From: Sulfurimicrobium sp964552675
GTDB taxonomy: Bacteria; Pseudomonadota; Gammaproteobacteria; Burkholderiales; Sulfuricellaceae
NCBI GenBank assembly: GCA_964552675.1
Contig: CAZKHJ010000008.1
Location: forward strand, 1-64,000
Length of the DNA stretch: 64,000 bases
Reading direction: 5' to 3'
The notes below the pieces were generated by a model, which did not search any database, was not told where the DNA came from, and worked only from the letters and a program-made list of their open reading frames with translations. Shown in pieces: positions 36,303 to 44,812 of the stretch. The position numbers and the translations under genes were made by a program. Each line of letters begins with the position of its first letter. The stretch's first letter is position 1.

Positions 36303-38555
36303 ATGCGCAACCCTCTCCCCATAACCCCGTCTGGCGGACAAGACAACAGCCTTTCCAACCTGAGCCACGAGGAAATTACGCTGTTACTGGGCCTGGGGGA
36401 GCGCCTGGTGGCGGAGCTGGATCTCGACAGCGTTCTGGTGCTGGTTGCCGAAACAGCCTGCCAGGTCGTCAGGGCTGAAACGCTGGCGGTGCCGGTCATC
36501 GATGCGGACCAGCGGACTTTTACCTACCGTGCCGCGAGCGGCGAGTATGCCTCCATGCTGCTTGGCCAGACCTTCCCCATCCATGAGGGCGCCTGCGGCT
36601 GGGTGATGGAACATCAGCGTTCCCTGCTGTTCGGGCTGGATGGCCGTTATGACCTCGATTCCAGCGCGCGCTGGCAGCCCGGCATGGCTTCCAGCCTTCT
36701 GGTCCCACTGATTTGCCGGGGCTCCATCATCGGCGGCCTCTCGGCCATGGGCAAGGAAGGCGGCGCGGCCTTCGACCAGCGCGACCTGATGGTGCTGACC
36801 CTGTTTGCCAACCAGGCCAGTATTGCGATCGACAATGCCCGGCTGTTCCAGTCCCTCCACGCCGAGAAAACCCGCCTGCAATTGGTGCTCGACTCTGCTG
36901 CGGAGGGCATCTACGGCCTCGACAGGGAAGGCCTTTGCATGTTCGCCAATCCGGCCTGCCTGGAGATGCTGGGCTATGAAAACGGGGCGGAACTGATCGG
37001 CCGGGACATCCATTCCATGATTCATCACACCCTCCCTGATGGCCGTCCCCTGCCGCTTTCGGCGTGCCGTGTATACCGGTCGATCCTGGATGGCCGCGAG
37101 ACCCATGCCGATGATGAAGTGTACTGGCGCAAGGATGGAAGCTCGTTCCCGGTGGAGTACTGGGCGCATCCCATGCGCAGCGATGGCAAAATCATTGGCA
37201 CGGTGGCGGCCTTCGTCGATATCACCGAGCGCAAGCAGGCGGAAGAGCAGATCCGCAATCTGGCCTATTTTGACACCCTGACCAGGCTGCCCAATCGCCG
37301 GCTATTGCTGGACCGTCTCGGCCAGGCGCTGATTGCAAGCAACCGCAGCCAGGAATTCGGCGCACTGATGATTCTGGATCTGGACAACTTCAAGGTGCTG
37401 AATGATTCCCAGGGTCACGATGTCGGCGACCTTCTGCTGGTTGAGGTCGCCCGCCGGCTGGTGGCCTGCGTGCGTCAGGAGGATACGGTGTCCCGCCTGG
37501 GGGGCGACGAATTCGTGGTGATGGCGGAGGGGCTGGGCACGGATGAGGCGTCGGCTGCCAACCAGGTGGAAGCCCTCGGGGAGAAAATCCGCAGCATGCT
37601 CAACCAGCCCTATGCGCTTTCCCGCAATGGCCAGCACCACAGCACCTCCAGTATTGGCGTGGCCCTTTTTCGCGGCCAGGAGTTTCCCATCGACGACCTG
37701 TTCAAACAGGCCGATGTGGCGCTGTATCAGGCCAAGGGCGCGGGACGCAACACCATCCGCTTCTTCAACCCTGCCATGCAGGCTGCCATCGATTCGCGCT
37801 CGGTGATGGAAGCTGCGCTGCGCAGTGGCCTGCAACACGAGGAACTGCATCTCTTCTACCAGCCCCAGATCGACCAGGAGGGACGCCTCACGGGCGCGGA
37901 AGCCCTGCTGCGCTGGCTGCCCGCCAATCAGGCGCCGGTTTCGCCCGCCCAGTTCATCCCGCTTGCCGAGGATACCGGCCTCATCATCCCGATCGGGCTG
38001 TGGGTGCTGCAGACTGCGTGCGCCCAGCTCAAGGACTGGGAACGGAATCCGCGCACCCGCGAGTTGCAGGTCGCGGTCAATGTGAGCGCGCGCCAGTTTC
38101 GCCAGCCGGATTTCGTCGAACAGGTACGCGATACCTTGCAGAATTCAGGCGTCAACCCCGCCCGGCTGAAACTCGAACTGACCGAAAGCGTGGTGCTGGA
38201 AAATGTCGAAGAGGTTGTCGAGCGCATGCTCCAGATCAAGGCCCTGGGCGTCACCTTCTCGCTGGACGATTTCGGCACCGGCTTTTCCTCGCTGTCCTAC
38301 CTCAAGCGGCTGCCTCTGGACCAGGTGAAAATCGACCAATCGTTCGTCCGCGATGTCACCACTGACCCCAACGATGCCGCCATCGTCCGCGCCATCATCG
38401 CCATCAGCCTTTCGCTGGGACTGCATGTCATCGCCGAAGGCGTGGAGACCGAAGCGCAGCGCACCTTCCTGAGCGACAACGGCTGCATGAACTATCAGGG
38501 CTATCTGTTTGGCAAACCCCTGCCTATTAGTGACTGGGGGCAATTTCTGGCGTAG
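36303..38555 (+). CDS. GAF-PAS-GGDEF-EAL cyclic-di-GMP turnover protein
   Basis: A 750-residue cytoplasmic signalling protein. Order: a GAF-type sensor (about 25-190, from LLGLGERLVAELDLDSVLVL), a PAS domain (about 195-320, GIYGLDREGLCMFANPACLE), a diguanylate cyclase domain with RLGGDEFVVM near residue 400, and an EAL phosphodiesterase domain with GAEALLRWLP and DDFGTGFSSLSYLKRLPLD. GGDEF is intact, as is the EAL signature, so it may both make and break cyclic-di-GMP. No membrane segment is evident. It follows the DsrE gene by 23 bases. Confidence 0.9.
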   Translation: MRNPLPITPSGGQDNSLSNLSHEEITLLLGLGERLVAELDLDSVLVLVAETACQVVRAETLAVPVIDADQRTFTYRAASGEYASMLLGQTFPIHEGACGWVMEHQRSLLFGLDGRYDLDSSARWQPGMASSLLVPLICRGSIIGGLSAMGKEGGAAFDQRDLMVLTLFANQASIAIDNARLFQSLHAEKTRLQLVLDSAAEGIYGLDREGLCMFANPACLEMLGYENGAELIGRDIHSMIHHTLPDGRPLPLSACRVYRSILDGRETHADDEVYWRKDGSSFPVEYWAHPMRSDGKIIGTVAAFVDITERKQAEEQIRNLAYFDTLTRLPNRRLLLDRLGQALIASNRSQEFGALMILDLDNFKVLNDSQGHDVGDLLLVEVARRLVACVRQEDTVSRLGGDEFVVMAEGLGTDEASAANQVEALGEKIRSMLNQPYALSRNGQHHSTSSIGVALFRGQEFPIDDLFKQADVALYQAKGAGRNTIRFFNPAMQAAIDSRSVMEAALRSGLQHEELHLFYQPQIDQEGRLTGAEALLRWLPANQAPVSPAQFIPLAEDTGLIIPIGLWVLQTACAQLKDWERNPRTRELQVAVNVSARQFRQPDFVEQVRDTLQNSGVNPARLKLELTESVVLENVEEVVERMLQIKALGVTFSLDDFGTGFSSLSYLKRLPLDQVKIDQSFVRDVTTDPNDAAIVRAIIAISLSLGLHVIAEGVETEAQRTFLSDNGCMNYQGYLFGKPLPISDWGQFLA

Positions 38556-38600
38556 TTCCGGCTGGCCATCCAAACCGGGATTGAGCAGAGATTGGTTTGT

Positions 38601-38667
38601 TTATTTGACGCAAAAAATACGGCAAATAACTTGTCCTTGCGGAGAATCCATTCCATAATCTCCGCAT
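38601..38667 (+). promoter_or_regulatory. Fic promoter with two dyads, one overlapping the start codon
   Basis: TTATTTG (38601-38607) is mirrored by CAAATAA (38623-38629), overlapping a candidate -35 TTGACG at 38605. Downstream, TGCGGAGA (38639-38646) and TCTCCGCA (38659-38666) form a perfect inverted repeat whose last base is the A of the ATG. No Shine-Dalgarno stands at normal distance. The second dyad may be an autorepression operator or a hairpin that hides the start. Confidence 0.55.
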
Positions 38668-39787
38668 GAAAAGCGGAAATAAAATCTATATCTGGCAGCA
38701 GGCCGACTGGCCTGACTGGCGCTATGATGCGCGAGGCCTGGCGGCTCTGCTGGCTCAGGTGCACCTTGCCCAAGGGCACTTGTTGGGCCGGATGCGTGAT
38801 CTGGGGGTGGGTTTGCGCGATCAGGCTGCCTTGCAGACGCTGGCTGAGGATGTGCTCAAAACCAGCGAGATAGAAGGTGAGCGCCTGAACCCGGATGCCG
38901 TTCGCTCCTCGCTTGCGCGCCGCCTGGGTGTCGATGTCGGCGCTCTGACGCCGGCAGACCGGCACGTAGACGGCGTGGTCGATATGGTGCTGGATGCGAC
39001 CGGCCACCATGATCAGGCCCTGACAGCCGAGCGGCTGTTCGCCTGGCATGCGGCATTGTTCCCTACTGGCTACAGCGGGCTGGCAAGAATTTGCACCGGT
39101 GGCTGGCGCGATGATGTAACCGGACCGATGCAGGTCGTCTCTGGCCCGGTGGGGCGCCAGAAGGTACATTACGAAGCGCCGCCCGCCCACCTGCTTGACG
39201 CCGAGATGGCCACTTTCCTGCGCTGGTTCAATACTGACCAGGAGCCTGATCCGGTGATAAAGGCGGGTTTGGCCCATCTGTGGTTCGTGACCCTTCATCC
39301 CTTTGACGATGGCAACGGCCGCATCGCGCGGGCCGTGGGTGACATGGCCCTGGCGCGTGCCGATCAATCGGTGCAGCGCTTTTACAGCCTGTCCGCGCAA
39401 ATCCGGCGAGAACGCAAAGACTATTACGATTTGCTGGAGCGCACGCAAAAAGGCGGCCTCGACGTCACCCCCTGGCTGGCATGGTTTCTGGGCTGCCTGC
39501 TGCGCGCCCTGCAAGGCGCCGAAGCCACGCTGTCCGCCGTGCTGGCCAAGGGCCGGTTCTGGCAGCGCTGGGCCGGAACGCCATTGAATGAACGCCAGAT
39601 CAAACTGATCAACCGTCTGCTGGATGGCTTTGACGGCAAACTGACCAGCAGCAAGTGGGCCACTATCGCCAAATGTTCGCCGGATACGGCGCTACGGGAC
39701 ATCACCGATTTGATCAACAGCGGAGTGCTGGTGAAATCCGATGCCGGTGGGAGAAGTACCAGTTATGAACTGAAACGCTGGGACTGA
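38666..39787 (+). CDS. Fic-family protein (AMP/nucleotide transferase) with DUF4172 and C-terminal winged helix
   Basis: A 373-residue cytoplasmic protein that transfers AMP or another phosphoryl-containing group to target proteins. The N terminus (YIWQQADWPDWRYDARGLAA) matches the DUF4172 segment of one Fic subgroup. The inhibitory helix is visible as KTSEIEGERLN, making it a class II Fic, and the catalytic motif is intact: TLHPFDDGNGRIARAVGDMA near residue 215. The last 70 residues form a winged helix (SSKWATIAKCSPDTALRDIT) likely to bind DNA. The start lies in a palindrome. Target unknown. Confidence 0.9.
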   Translation: MKSGNKIYIWQQADWPDWRYDARGLAALLAQVHLAQGHLLGRMRDLGVGLRDQAALQTLAEDVLKTSEIEGERLNPDAVRSSLARRLGVDVGALTPADRHVDGVVDMVLDATGHHDQALTAERLFAWHAALFPTGYSGLARICTGGWRDDVTGPMQVVSGPVGRQKVHYEAPPAHLLDAEMATFLRWFNTDQEPDPVIKAGLAHLWFVTLHPFDDGNGRIARAVGDMALARADQSVQRFYSLSAQIRRERKDYYDLLERTQKGGLDVTPWLAWFLGCLLRALQGAEATLSAVLAKGRFWQRWAGTPLNERQIKLINRLLDGFDGKLTSSKWATIAKCSPDTALRDITDLINSGVLVKSDAGGRSTSYELKRWD

Positions 39788-39902
39788 GTTGTTTTAAGAC
39801 ACCGCACCCGGTTCATGAAACATCCCGCCTAATCCTGTAAAATCCAGCATCTCTTTTTCTCGATAGCGTGCGCGGCTTCCGCGTTCTTCCCACCCATTTC
39901 CC

Positions 39903-41837
39903 ATGCCTGATCTGGACCAGATATTTTCCGTGGCCGGCCCGCTTGCCCAGGCGGCAGAGGGCTACCGCCTGCGCCCGCAGCAGCTGGAGATGGCTCATGC
40001 CATTGCCGGGGCGATTGCCAGTCATGAAGTGCTGGTGGCCGAGGCCGGGACGGGGACGGGCAAGACCTTTGCCTACCTGATCCCGGCGCTGCTGTCGGGG
40101 GGCAAGGTGATCGTTTCCACCGGCACCAAGACCCTGCAGGATCAGCTGTTCAACCGCGACATTCCGGCGGTGCGCGACGCGCTTCAGGTGCCGGTCACGG
40201 TGGCGATGCTCAAAGGGCGGGCCAATTACGTGTGCCATTACCACCTCGAACGGGCGCGCAACGAGGGACGTTTTTTCAACCGCGAGGATGCCCGATACCT
40301 GCCGCTGATCGAGCGCTACGCCAAGGTTAGCGGGGATGGCGACAAGAGCGGGCTGGGCTCGGTGCCCGAGGATGCGGGGATCTGGTCCTTCGTCACTTCC
40401 TCGCGCGACAATTGCCTGGGGCAGGAATGCGCCTACCACAAGGACTGCTTCGTGCTGGAAGCGCGCCGCCGGGCCCAGGCAGCCGATGTGGTAGTGGTCA
40501 ACCACCATCTGTTCTTTGCCGATGTGATGCTGCGCGACGAGGGCCTGGCCGAGCTGCTGCCGGCCAGCAATACCGTGATCTTCGACGAGGCGCACCAGTT
40601 GCCGGATACCGCCAGCCTGTTCTTCGGCGATTCGCTCAGCACCAGCCAGGTGCTGGAACTGGCGCGCGATAGCCTGGGCGAGGCGCTGACCTCGGCCAAG
40701 GATTTTATTGCCCTGCCCGATGCCACGGCGGCGCTGGAAAAATCCGCGCGCGACCTGCGCCTGGTTTTCTCCCAGGATACCGGCCGCCTGCCGGCGCAGC
40801 GCGCCCAGACCCTGCCCGGTTTTCAGGATGCCTTGCAGGGCATGCAAAGCCGTCTGGCGGAGCTGGTCAAGCTGCTGGAATCCCAGGCGGAGCGCAGCGA
40901 GGGGCTGAAAAACTGCTGGCAGCGCGGGGTCGAGCTGCTGGACAGGCTCAAGCACTGGCAGGGCGAGGCAAGCGTGGATTTCGTGCGCTGGGTGGAAGTG
41001 TTCAGCCATGCGCTGCAATTGAACGCCACCCCGTTGTCGATCGCGGAAATTTTCAACAAGCAGCTGGCTGGCCAGCTTCGTGCCTGGATTTTTACCTCGG
41101 CCACCCTGGCGGTGAAAAAGGATTTCAGCCACTACCAGGGCCAGATGGGCTTGCTGGAAGCCGCGACCGGCTACTGGGAAAGCCCTTTTGATTATGAAAA
41201 GCAGGCGGTGCTGTACGCGCCGCAAGGGCTGCCCGACCCCAATAACAGCGCCTATACCGCCGCCGTGGTGCAGGCGGCGCTGCCGGTGATCCAGGCCAGC
41301 GGCGGGCGGGCTTTCTTTCTGTGCACCAGCTTGCGCGCCATGCGTGAGGCCCATGGCCTGCTCAAGGAGGCGTTCGAAAAACAGGGCTGGGACTTCCCCC
41401 TGCTGTTGCAGGGCGAGGGCTCGCGCACCGAGTTGCTGGAGCGTTTCCGCAAGCTCGGCAATGCCGTGCTGGTGGCGAGCCAGAGCTTCTGGGAAGGGGT
41501 GGACGTGCGCGGCTCGGCGCTGTCGCTGGTGATCATCGACAAGCTGCCGTTTTCGCCGCCGGACGATCCGGTGCTGGCGGCACGCATCGAGAAGATCAAC
41601 AAGGAAGGCCGCAATGCCTTCATGGAATACCAGTTGCCCCATGCCGTCATCACCCTGAAACAGGGCGCGGGAAGGCTGATCCGCGACGAAACCGACCGGG
41701 GCGTGCTGATGATCTGCGATCCGCGCATGCTCACCAAAACCTATGGCAAGCGCATCTGGCAAAGCCTGCCGCCGATGAAGCGCACGCGCGAGCTGAAGGA
41801 CGTGGAAGCGTTCTTTGCACAGCAGGCGCGGCAATGA
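39903..41837 (+). CDS. DinG/YoaA-type iron-sulfur ATP-dependent DNA helicase
   Basis: A 644-residue XPD-like superfamily 2 helicase. Walker A is VLVAEAGTGTGKTFAYLIPA (residues about 43-62), followed by GGKVIVSTGTKTLQDQL. Four cysteines for a [4Fe-4S] cluster are visible in ANYVCHYH and DNCLGQECAYHKDCF. The DEAH box is TVIFDEAHQLPDTASLFFGD, and motif VI is LKQGAGRLIRDETDRGVLMI. It unwinds DNA with 5-prime-to-3-prime polarity in homologues and supports replication and repair. A secreted HIRAN protein overlaps its stop by four bases. Confidence 0.92.
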   Translation: MPDLDQIFSVAGPLAQAAEGYRLRPQQLEMAHAIAGAIASHEVLVAEAGTGTGKTFAYLIPALLSGGKVIVSTGTKTLQDQLFNRDIPAVRDALQVPVTVAMLKGRANYVCHYHLERARNEGRFFNREDARYLPLIERYAKVSGDGDKSGLGSVPEDAGIWSFVTSSRDNCLGQECAYHKDCFVLEARRRAQAADVVVVNHHLFFADVMLRDEGLAELLPASNTVIFDEAHQLPDTASLFFGDSLSTSQVLELARDSLGEALTSAKDFIALPDATAALEKSARDLRLVFSQDTGRLPAQRAQTLPGFQDALQGMQSRLAELVKLLESQAERSEGLKNCWQRGVELLDRLKHWQGEASVDFVRWVEVFSHALQLNATPLSIAEIFNKQLAGQLRAWIFTSATLAVKKDFSHYQGQMGLLEAATGYWESPFDYEKQAVLYAPQGLPDPNNSAYTAAVVQAALPVIQASGGRAFFLCTSLRAMREAHGLLKEAFEKQGWDFPLLLQGEGSRTELLERFRKLGNAVLVASQSFWEGVDVRGSALSLVIIDKLPFSPPDDPVLAARIEKINKEGRNAFMEYQLPHAVITLKQGAGRLIRDETDRGVLMICDPRMLTKTYGKRIWQSLPPMKRTRELKDVEAFFAQQARQ

Positions 41838-42223
41838 AGCGGATTTGGGTAAAATGCTGCCTGGTCCTGCTGCTTGCCGGCGCCTGGAATGTCTCGGCGC
41901 AGGAAACAGTCACGGCAGCGAAAATTTACCTGCAAACCTCGCGCCTGGCCGGCTTCAAATACTACGAGGGACGCAAATTGTGGCCGCAGCTGCGGGTGGG
42001 TGATGCCCTGGAACTGGTGCGCGAGGCGGATAATCCCCATGATGGCAATGCGATCGGGGTGACGTGGCAGGGGCACAAACTGGGCCATGTGCCGCGTGCC
42101 GACAACGCCGCGCTGGCGCGCTTCATGGATCACGGCCAGCACCTGGCGGCGCGCATTACCGCGCTGCCCAGGGAAAAACGCCGTGGCCGCTACATCGAGT
42201 TCGATGTTTACCTGGAAAAATAG
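41834..42223 (+). CDS. HIRAN-domain protein with signal peptide
   Basis: A 129-residue protein: an N-terminal signal peptide (VKCCLVLLLAGAWNVSAQE), then a HIRAN domain covering most of the rest (LQTSRLAGFKYYEGR, VGDALELVREADNPHDGNAI, GVTWQGHKLGHVPRADNAAL). HIRAN domains bind DNA ends in helicases such as HLTF; here the domain stands alone and appears exported. ATG 41834 overlaps the helicase stop (ATGA). Either it is truly periplasmic, or the hydrophobic N terminus anchors it. Function unknown. Confidence 0.8.
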   Translation: MKRIWVKCCLVLLLAGAWNVSAQETVTAAKIYLQTSRLAGFKYYEGRKLWPQLRVGDALELVREADNPHDGNAIGVTWQGHKLGHVPRADNAALARFMDHGQHLAARITALPREKRRGRYIEFDVYLEK

Positions 42224-42898
42224 ATGAAACTGCTGGCGCTCGATACTTCCACCGAAAACTGCTCCGTCGCCCTGTGGCTGGACGGGGCAGTGATCTCGCG
42301 CCAGGAACTGGCCGGGCAGCGTCATTCCGACCTGATCCTGCCGATGCTGGAAGAACTGCTGGGCGAGGCGGGCATCCCGCTCGGCGCGCTGGACGGCATC
42401 GCTTTCGGCGAGGGGCCGGGCTCCTTTACCGGCCTGCGCATCGGCTGCGGCGTGGCGCAGGGACTGGCGCTGGGCGCCGGCCTTCCGGTGCTGGGCATTT
42501 CCACCATGCTGGCGCTGGCGGCAGAGAGCGGGGCGGAACGGGGCATCGCCTGCCTCGATGCCCGCATCGGCGAAATCTACCATGCCGCTTATGAGCGGCG
42601 CTCAGGGGAATGGCATACCGTCAGCGCACCCAGCCTGGGCTTTGCCCAGGATGCGCCCGCGCTTGAAGGCGATGGCTGGGTCGGGGTGGGGAGCGGCTTT
42701 GCCGCTTACGCCGAAGCGTTGCAGCAGCGCTATGCAGGTCAGCTGGCTGCCGTGGATGGCAGCGTCTATCCCCAGGCGGCGGCGATGGCCCGGCTGGCGG
42801 CGCCCCGCTTCGGGCAGGGGCTGGGCCATGATGCGGCATTGGCCGCGCCGCTGTATATCCGCAACAAGGTGGCGCTGAAGATGAACGAGAGAAAATGA
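42224..42898 (+). CDS. tsaB: TsaB, tRNA t6A-modification subunit
   Basis: A 224-residue cytoplasmic ASKHA-fold protein that with TsaD and TsaE makes threonylcarbamoyl-adenosine at position 37 of tRNAs. It begins KLLALDTSTENCSVALWLDG and has GQRHSDLILPMLEELLGEAG and FGEGPGSFTGLRIGCGVAQG, all typical. It starts immediately after the HIRAN gene stop (no gap). The usual tsaB-rimI order is kept: the stop overlaps the rimI start (ATGA). Confidence 0.95.
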   Translation: MKLLALDTSTENCSVALWLDGAVISRQELAGQRHSDLILPMLEELLGEAGIPLGALDGIAFGEGPGSFTGLRIGCGVAQGLALGAGLPVLGISTMLALAAESGAERGIACLDARIGEIYHAAYERRSGEWHTVSAPSLGFAQDAPALEGDGWVGVGSGFAAYAEALQQRYAGQLAAVDGSVYPQAAAMARLAAPRFGQGLGHDAALAAPLYIRNKVALKMNERK

Positions 42899-43362
42899 AC
42901 GCGCAGCTAAAAAATGACCCGCTGCCGGTGTTGCGCCCCATGCGCTTCGACGATGTCGAGGCGGTGCTGGCAATCGAGCACCGGATTTACGCCTTTCCCT
43001 GGACGCGGGGCAATTTCCGCGACTCGCTCAGTTCCGGCTACAGTTGCTGGACTTTTGATTTTTGCGAACACGCCATCGGCTACGGCATCATGATGCTGGC
43101 TGCCGGCGAAGCGCATCTGCTCAACCTGGGGATTGCCCACGACTGGCAGGGCCAGGGCATGGGGAGAAAGTTCCTGCGCCACCTGATTGAAGTGGCGCGG
43201 CAGGATGGCGCGGACATGATGTTCCTCGAAGTCCGGCCTTCCAATGACAAGGCCATCGCTCTGTACCTCAGCGAGGGCTTCAACGAAATCGGCTTGCGCC
43301 GCAACTACTATCCCGCCGCCAATGGCCGCGAGGATGCCATCCTGATGGGCATGGCGCTGTGA
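42895..43362 (+). CDS. rimI: RimI-type ribosomal S18 N-alanine acetyltransferase
   Basis: A 155-residue GNAT acetyltransferase. The acetyl-CoA loop is visible as IAHDWQGQGMGRKFLRHLIE near residues 78-97, and the C-terminal part has VRPSNDKAIALYLSEGFNEI. It acetylates the N terminus of ribosomal protein S18 in E. coli. It is in the standard position after tsaB and overlaps the next gene by four bases (GTGA). Confidence 0.92.
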   Translation: MNAQLKNDPLPVLRPMRFDDVEAVLAIEHRIYAFPWTRGNFRDSLSSGYSCWTFDFCEHAIGYGIMMLAAGEAHLLNLGIAHDWQGQGMGRKFLRHLIEVARQDGADMMFLEVRPSNDKAIALYLSEGFNEIGLRRNYYPAANGREDAILMGMAL

Positions 43363-44090
43363 CGATGCGCCGGGAAATGCTGGAGGAGCTCAACCTGTGG
43401 CCGATGTGGCGGCTGCGGGGCGGGAGCGAGGCGGTGGAGCCGGAAAGCGCTCCCGCCGTGGCACAGCTTGCGCCGGAACCGGCAATACCGGATCGCCGCG
43501 AAGCCATCCTGCGTCTGGAGTGGGAAGGACTCAGGCAGGCGGTCGCCGGCTGCGAGGCCTGCCGCCTGCACGAGGCCCGCACCCAGACCGTTTTCGGCGT
43601 GGGTGACCAGCAGGCCGACTGGCTGTTCGTGGGGGAGGGGCCGGGGGCCGAGGAGGACAGGGTGGGCGAGCCCTTCGTTGGACAGGCCGGCAAACTGCTC
43701 GACAACATGCTGGCCGCCATCCGTCTGAGGCGCGGCAACAACGTGTATATCGCCAATGCCGTCAAATGCCGTCCACCCGGCAACCGCAACCCGGAAGCGG
43801 ACGAAATGGCGGCGTGCGAACCTTACCTGACGCGCCAGATCGCCCTGATCCAGCCCAAGCTGATCGTCGCGCTGGGCAAGGTGGCGGCGCAGCGGCTGCT
43901 GGGCACGGATGCTTCCATTGCCAGCTTGCGCGGCAGGCTGCATGATGTCGACGGCATCCCGCTCATCGTCACCTACCACCCCGCCTATCTGCTGCGCAAT
44001 CTGCCGGACAAGGCCAGGGCGTGGGAGGATCTGTGCTTTGCCGTGCGCACCATGCAGGGCTTGCAAAGCGCCGCACAGGACGCATCTTGA
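43359..44090 (+). CDS. Family-4 uracil-DNA glycosylase
   Basis: A 243-residue iron-sulfur DNA-repair enzyme that removes uracil. Motifs are VGEGPGAEEDRVGEPFVGQA followed by GKLLDNML (catalytic region) and TYHPAYLLRNLPDKA. The cluster cysteines lie in GCEACRLHEAR, KCRPPGNRNP and ACEPYLTRQI. GTG at 43359 overlaps the rimI stop; ATG at 43365 is an alternative start. The first 60 residues are a poorly conserved extension. It completes the tsaB-rimI-udg run seen in many Betaproteobacteria. Confidence 0.9.
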   Translation: MTMRREMLEELNLWPMWRLRGGSEAVEPESAPAVAQLAPEPAIPDRREAILRLEWEGLRQAVAGCEACRLHEARTQTVFGVGDQQADWLFVGEGPGAEEDRVGEPFVGQAGKLLDNMLAAIRLRRGNNVYIANAVKCRPPGNRNPEADEMAACEPYLTRQIALIQPKLIVALGKVAAQRLLGTDASIASLRGRLHDVDGIPLIVTYHPAYLLRNLPDKARAWEDLCFAVRTMQGLQSAAQDAS

Positions 44091-44092
44091 AT

Positions 44093-44169
44093 CAACCCCT
44101 CCCAGCCTCCCCTTGTCAGGGGAGGGGGCTAGTGTCCTCCCCCTGACAAGGGGGAGTCAGAGGGGGTTT
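44093..44169. repeat. REPIN-like inverted repeat pair
   Basis: Two mirrored units: CCTCCCCTTGTCAGGGG on the left and CCCCTGACAAGGGGGAG on the right, extended outward by AACCCCTC and GAGGGGGTTT. Each can also form its own hairpin. It fills the gap between the glycosylase and lemA genes and may block read-through. Confidence 0.7.
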
Positions 44170-44197
44170 GATTCTGATCACCACCGAGGAGATTTTC

Positions 44198-44809
44198 ATG
44201 CGCAAACTGCTGTCGTCACTGTTGCTTCTGCTTGCTGTTTTCTCACTGTCCGGCTGCGGCTACAACACGCTGCAATCGACCGATGAACAGATCAAGGCCA
44301 GCTGGGCGGAAGTGCTGAACCAGTATCAGCGCCGCGCCGACCTGGTGCCCAATCTGGTGAATGTGGTCAAAGGCTATGCCGCCCACGAGAAGGACGTGCT
44401 GACCCAGGTGACCGCTGCCCGCGCCAAGGTGGGCTCGATTCAGGCCAGCCCCGAGCTGATCAATGACGAGCAGGCTTTTGCCCGCTTCCAGGCGGCGCAG
44501 GGCGAAATGAGCAGTGCGCTGTCCAGGCTGCTGCTGGTGGCGGAGAACTACCCCCAATTGAAGGCCGACGGGGTGTTCCGTGATCTCCAGGCGCAGCTCG
44601 AAGGCACCGAGAACCGCATTACTGTGGCGCGCAACCGCTATATCAAGGCGGTGCAGGACTATAACGTCACGGTGCGTTCCTTCCCCAGCAATCTGACCGC
44701 CATGCTGTTCGGCTTCAAGACCAAGCCCAGCTTCACGGTCGAAAACGAGAAGGAAATCTCCCAGGCGCCCAGGGTGGACTTCGGCGCGCCGGCTCCCGCG
44801 CAGAAATAA
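44198..44809 (+). CDS. lemA: LemA-family lipoprotein
   Basis: A 203-residue protein with a lipobox (AVFSLSGCGYN), then the LemA helical bundle: DEQIKASWAEVLNQYQRRAD, LVPNLVNVVKGYAAHEKDVL and RNRYIKAVQDYNVTVRSFPS. ATG at 44198 with GAGGAGA upstream gives the lipoprotein signal; a longer in-frame reading from 44168 would place extra residues before it. It is followed at once by two TPM-domain genes, the usual lemA-TPM unit. Biological role is uncertain across the family. Confidence 0.92.
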   Translation: MRKLLSSLLLLLAVFSLSGCGYNTLQSTDEQIKASWAEVLNQYQRRADLVPNLVNVVKGYAAHEKDVLTQVTAARAKVGSIQASPELINDEQAFARFQAAQGEMSSALSRLLLVAENYPQLKADGVFRDLQAQLEGTENRITVARNRYIKAVQDYNVTVRSFPSNLTAMLFGFKTKPSFTVENEKEISQAPRVDFGAPAPAQK

Positions 44810-44812
44810 AAT

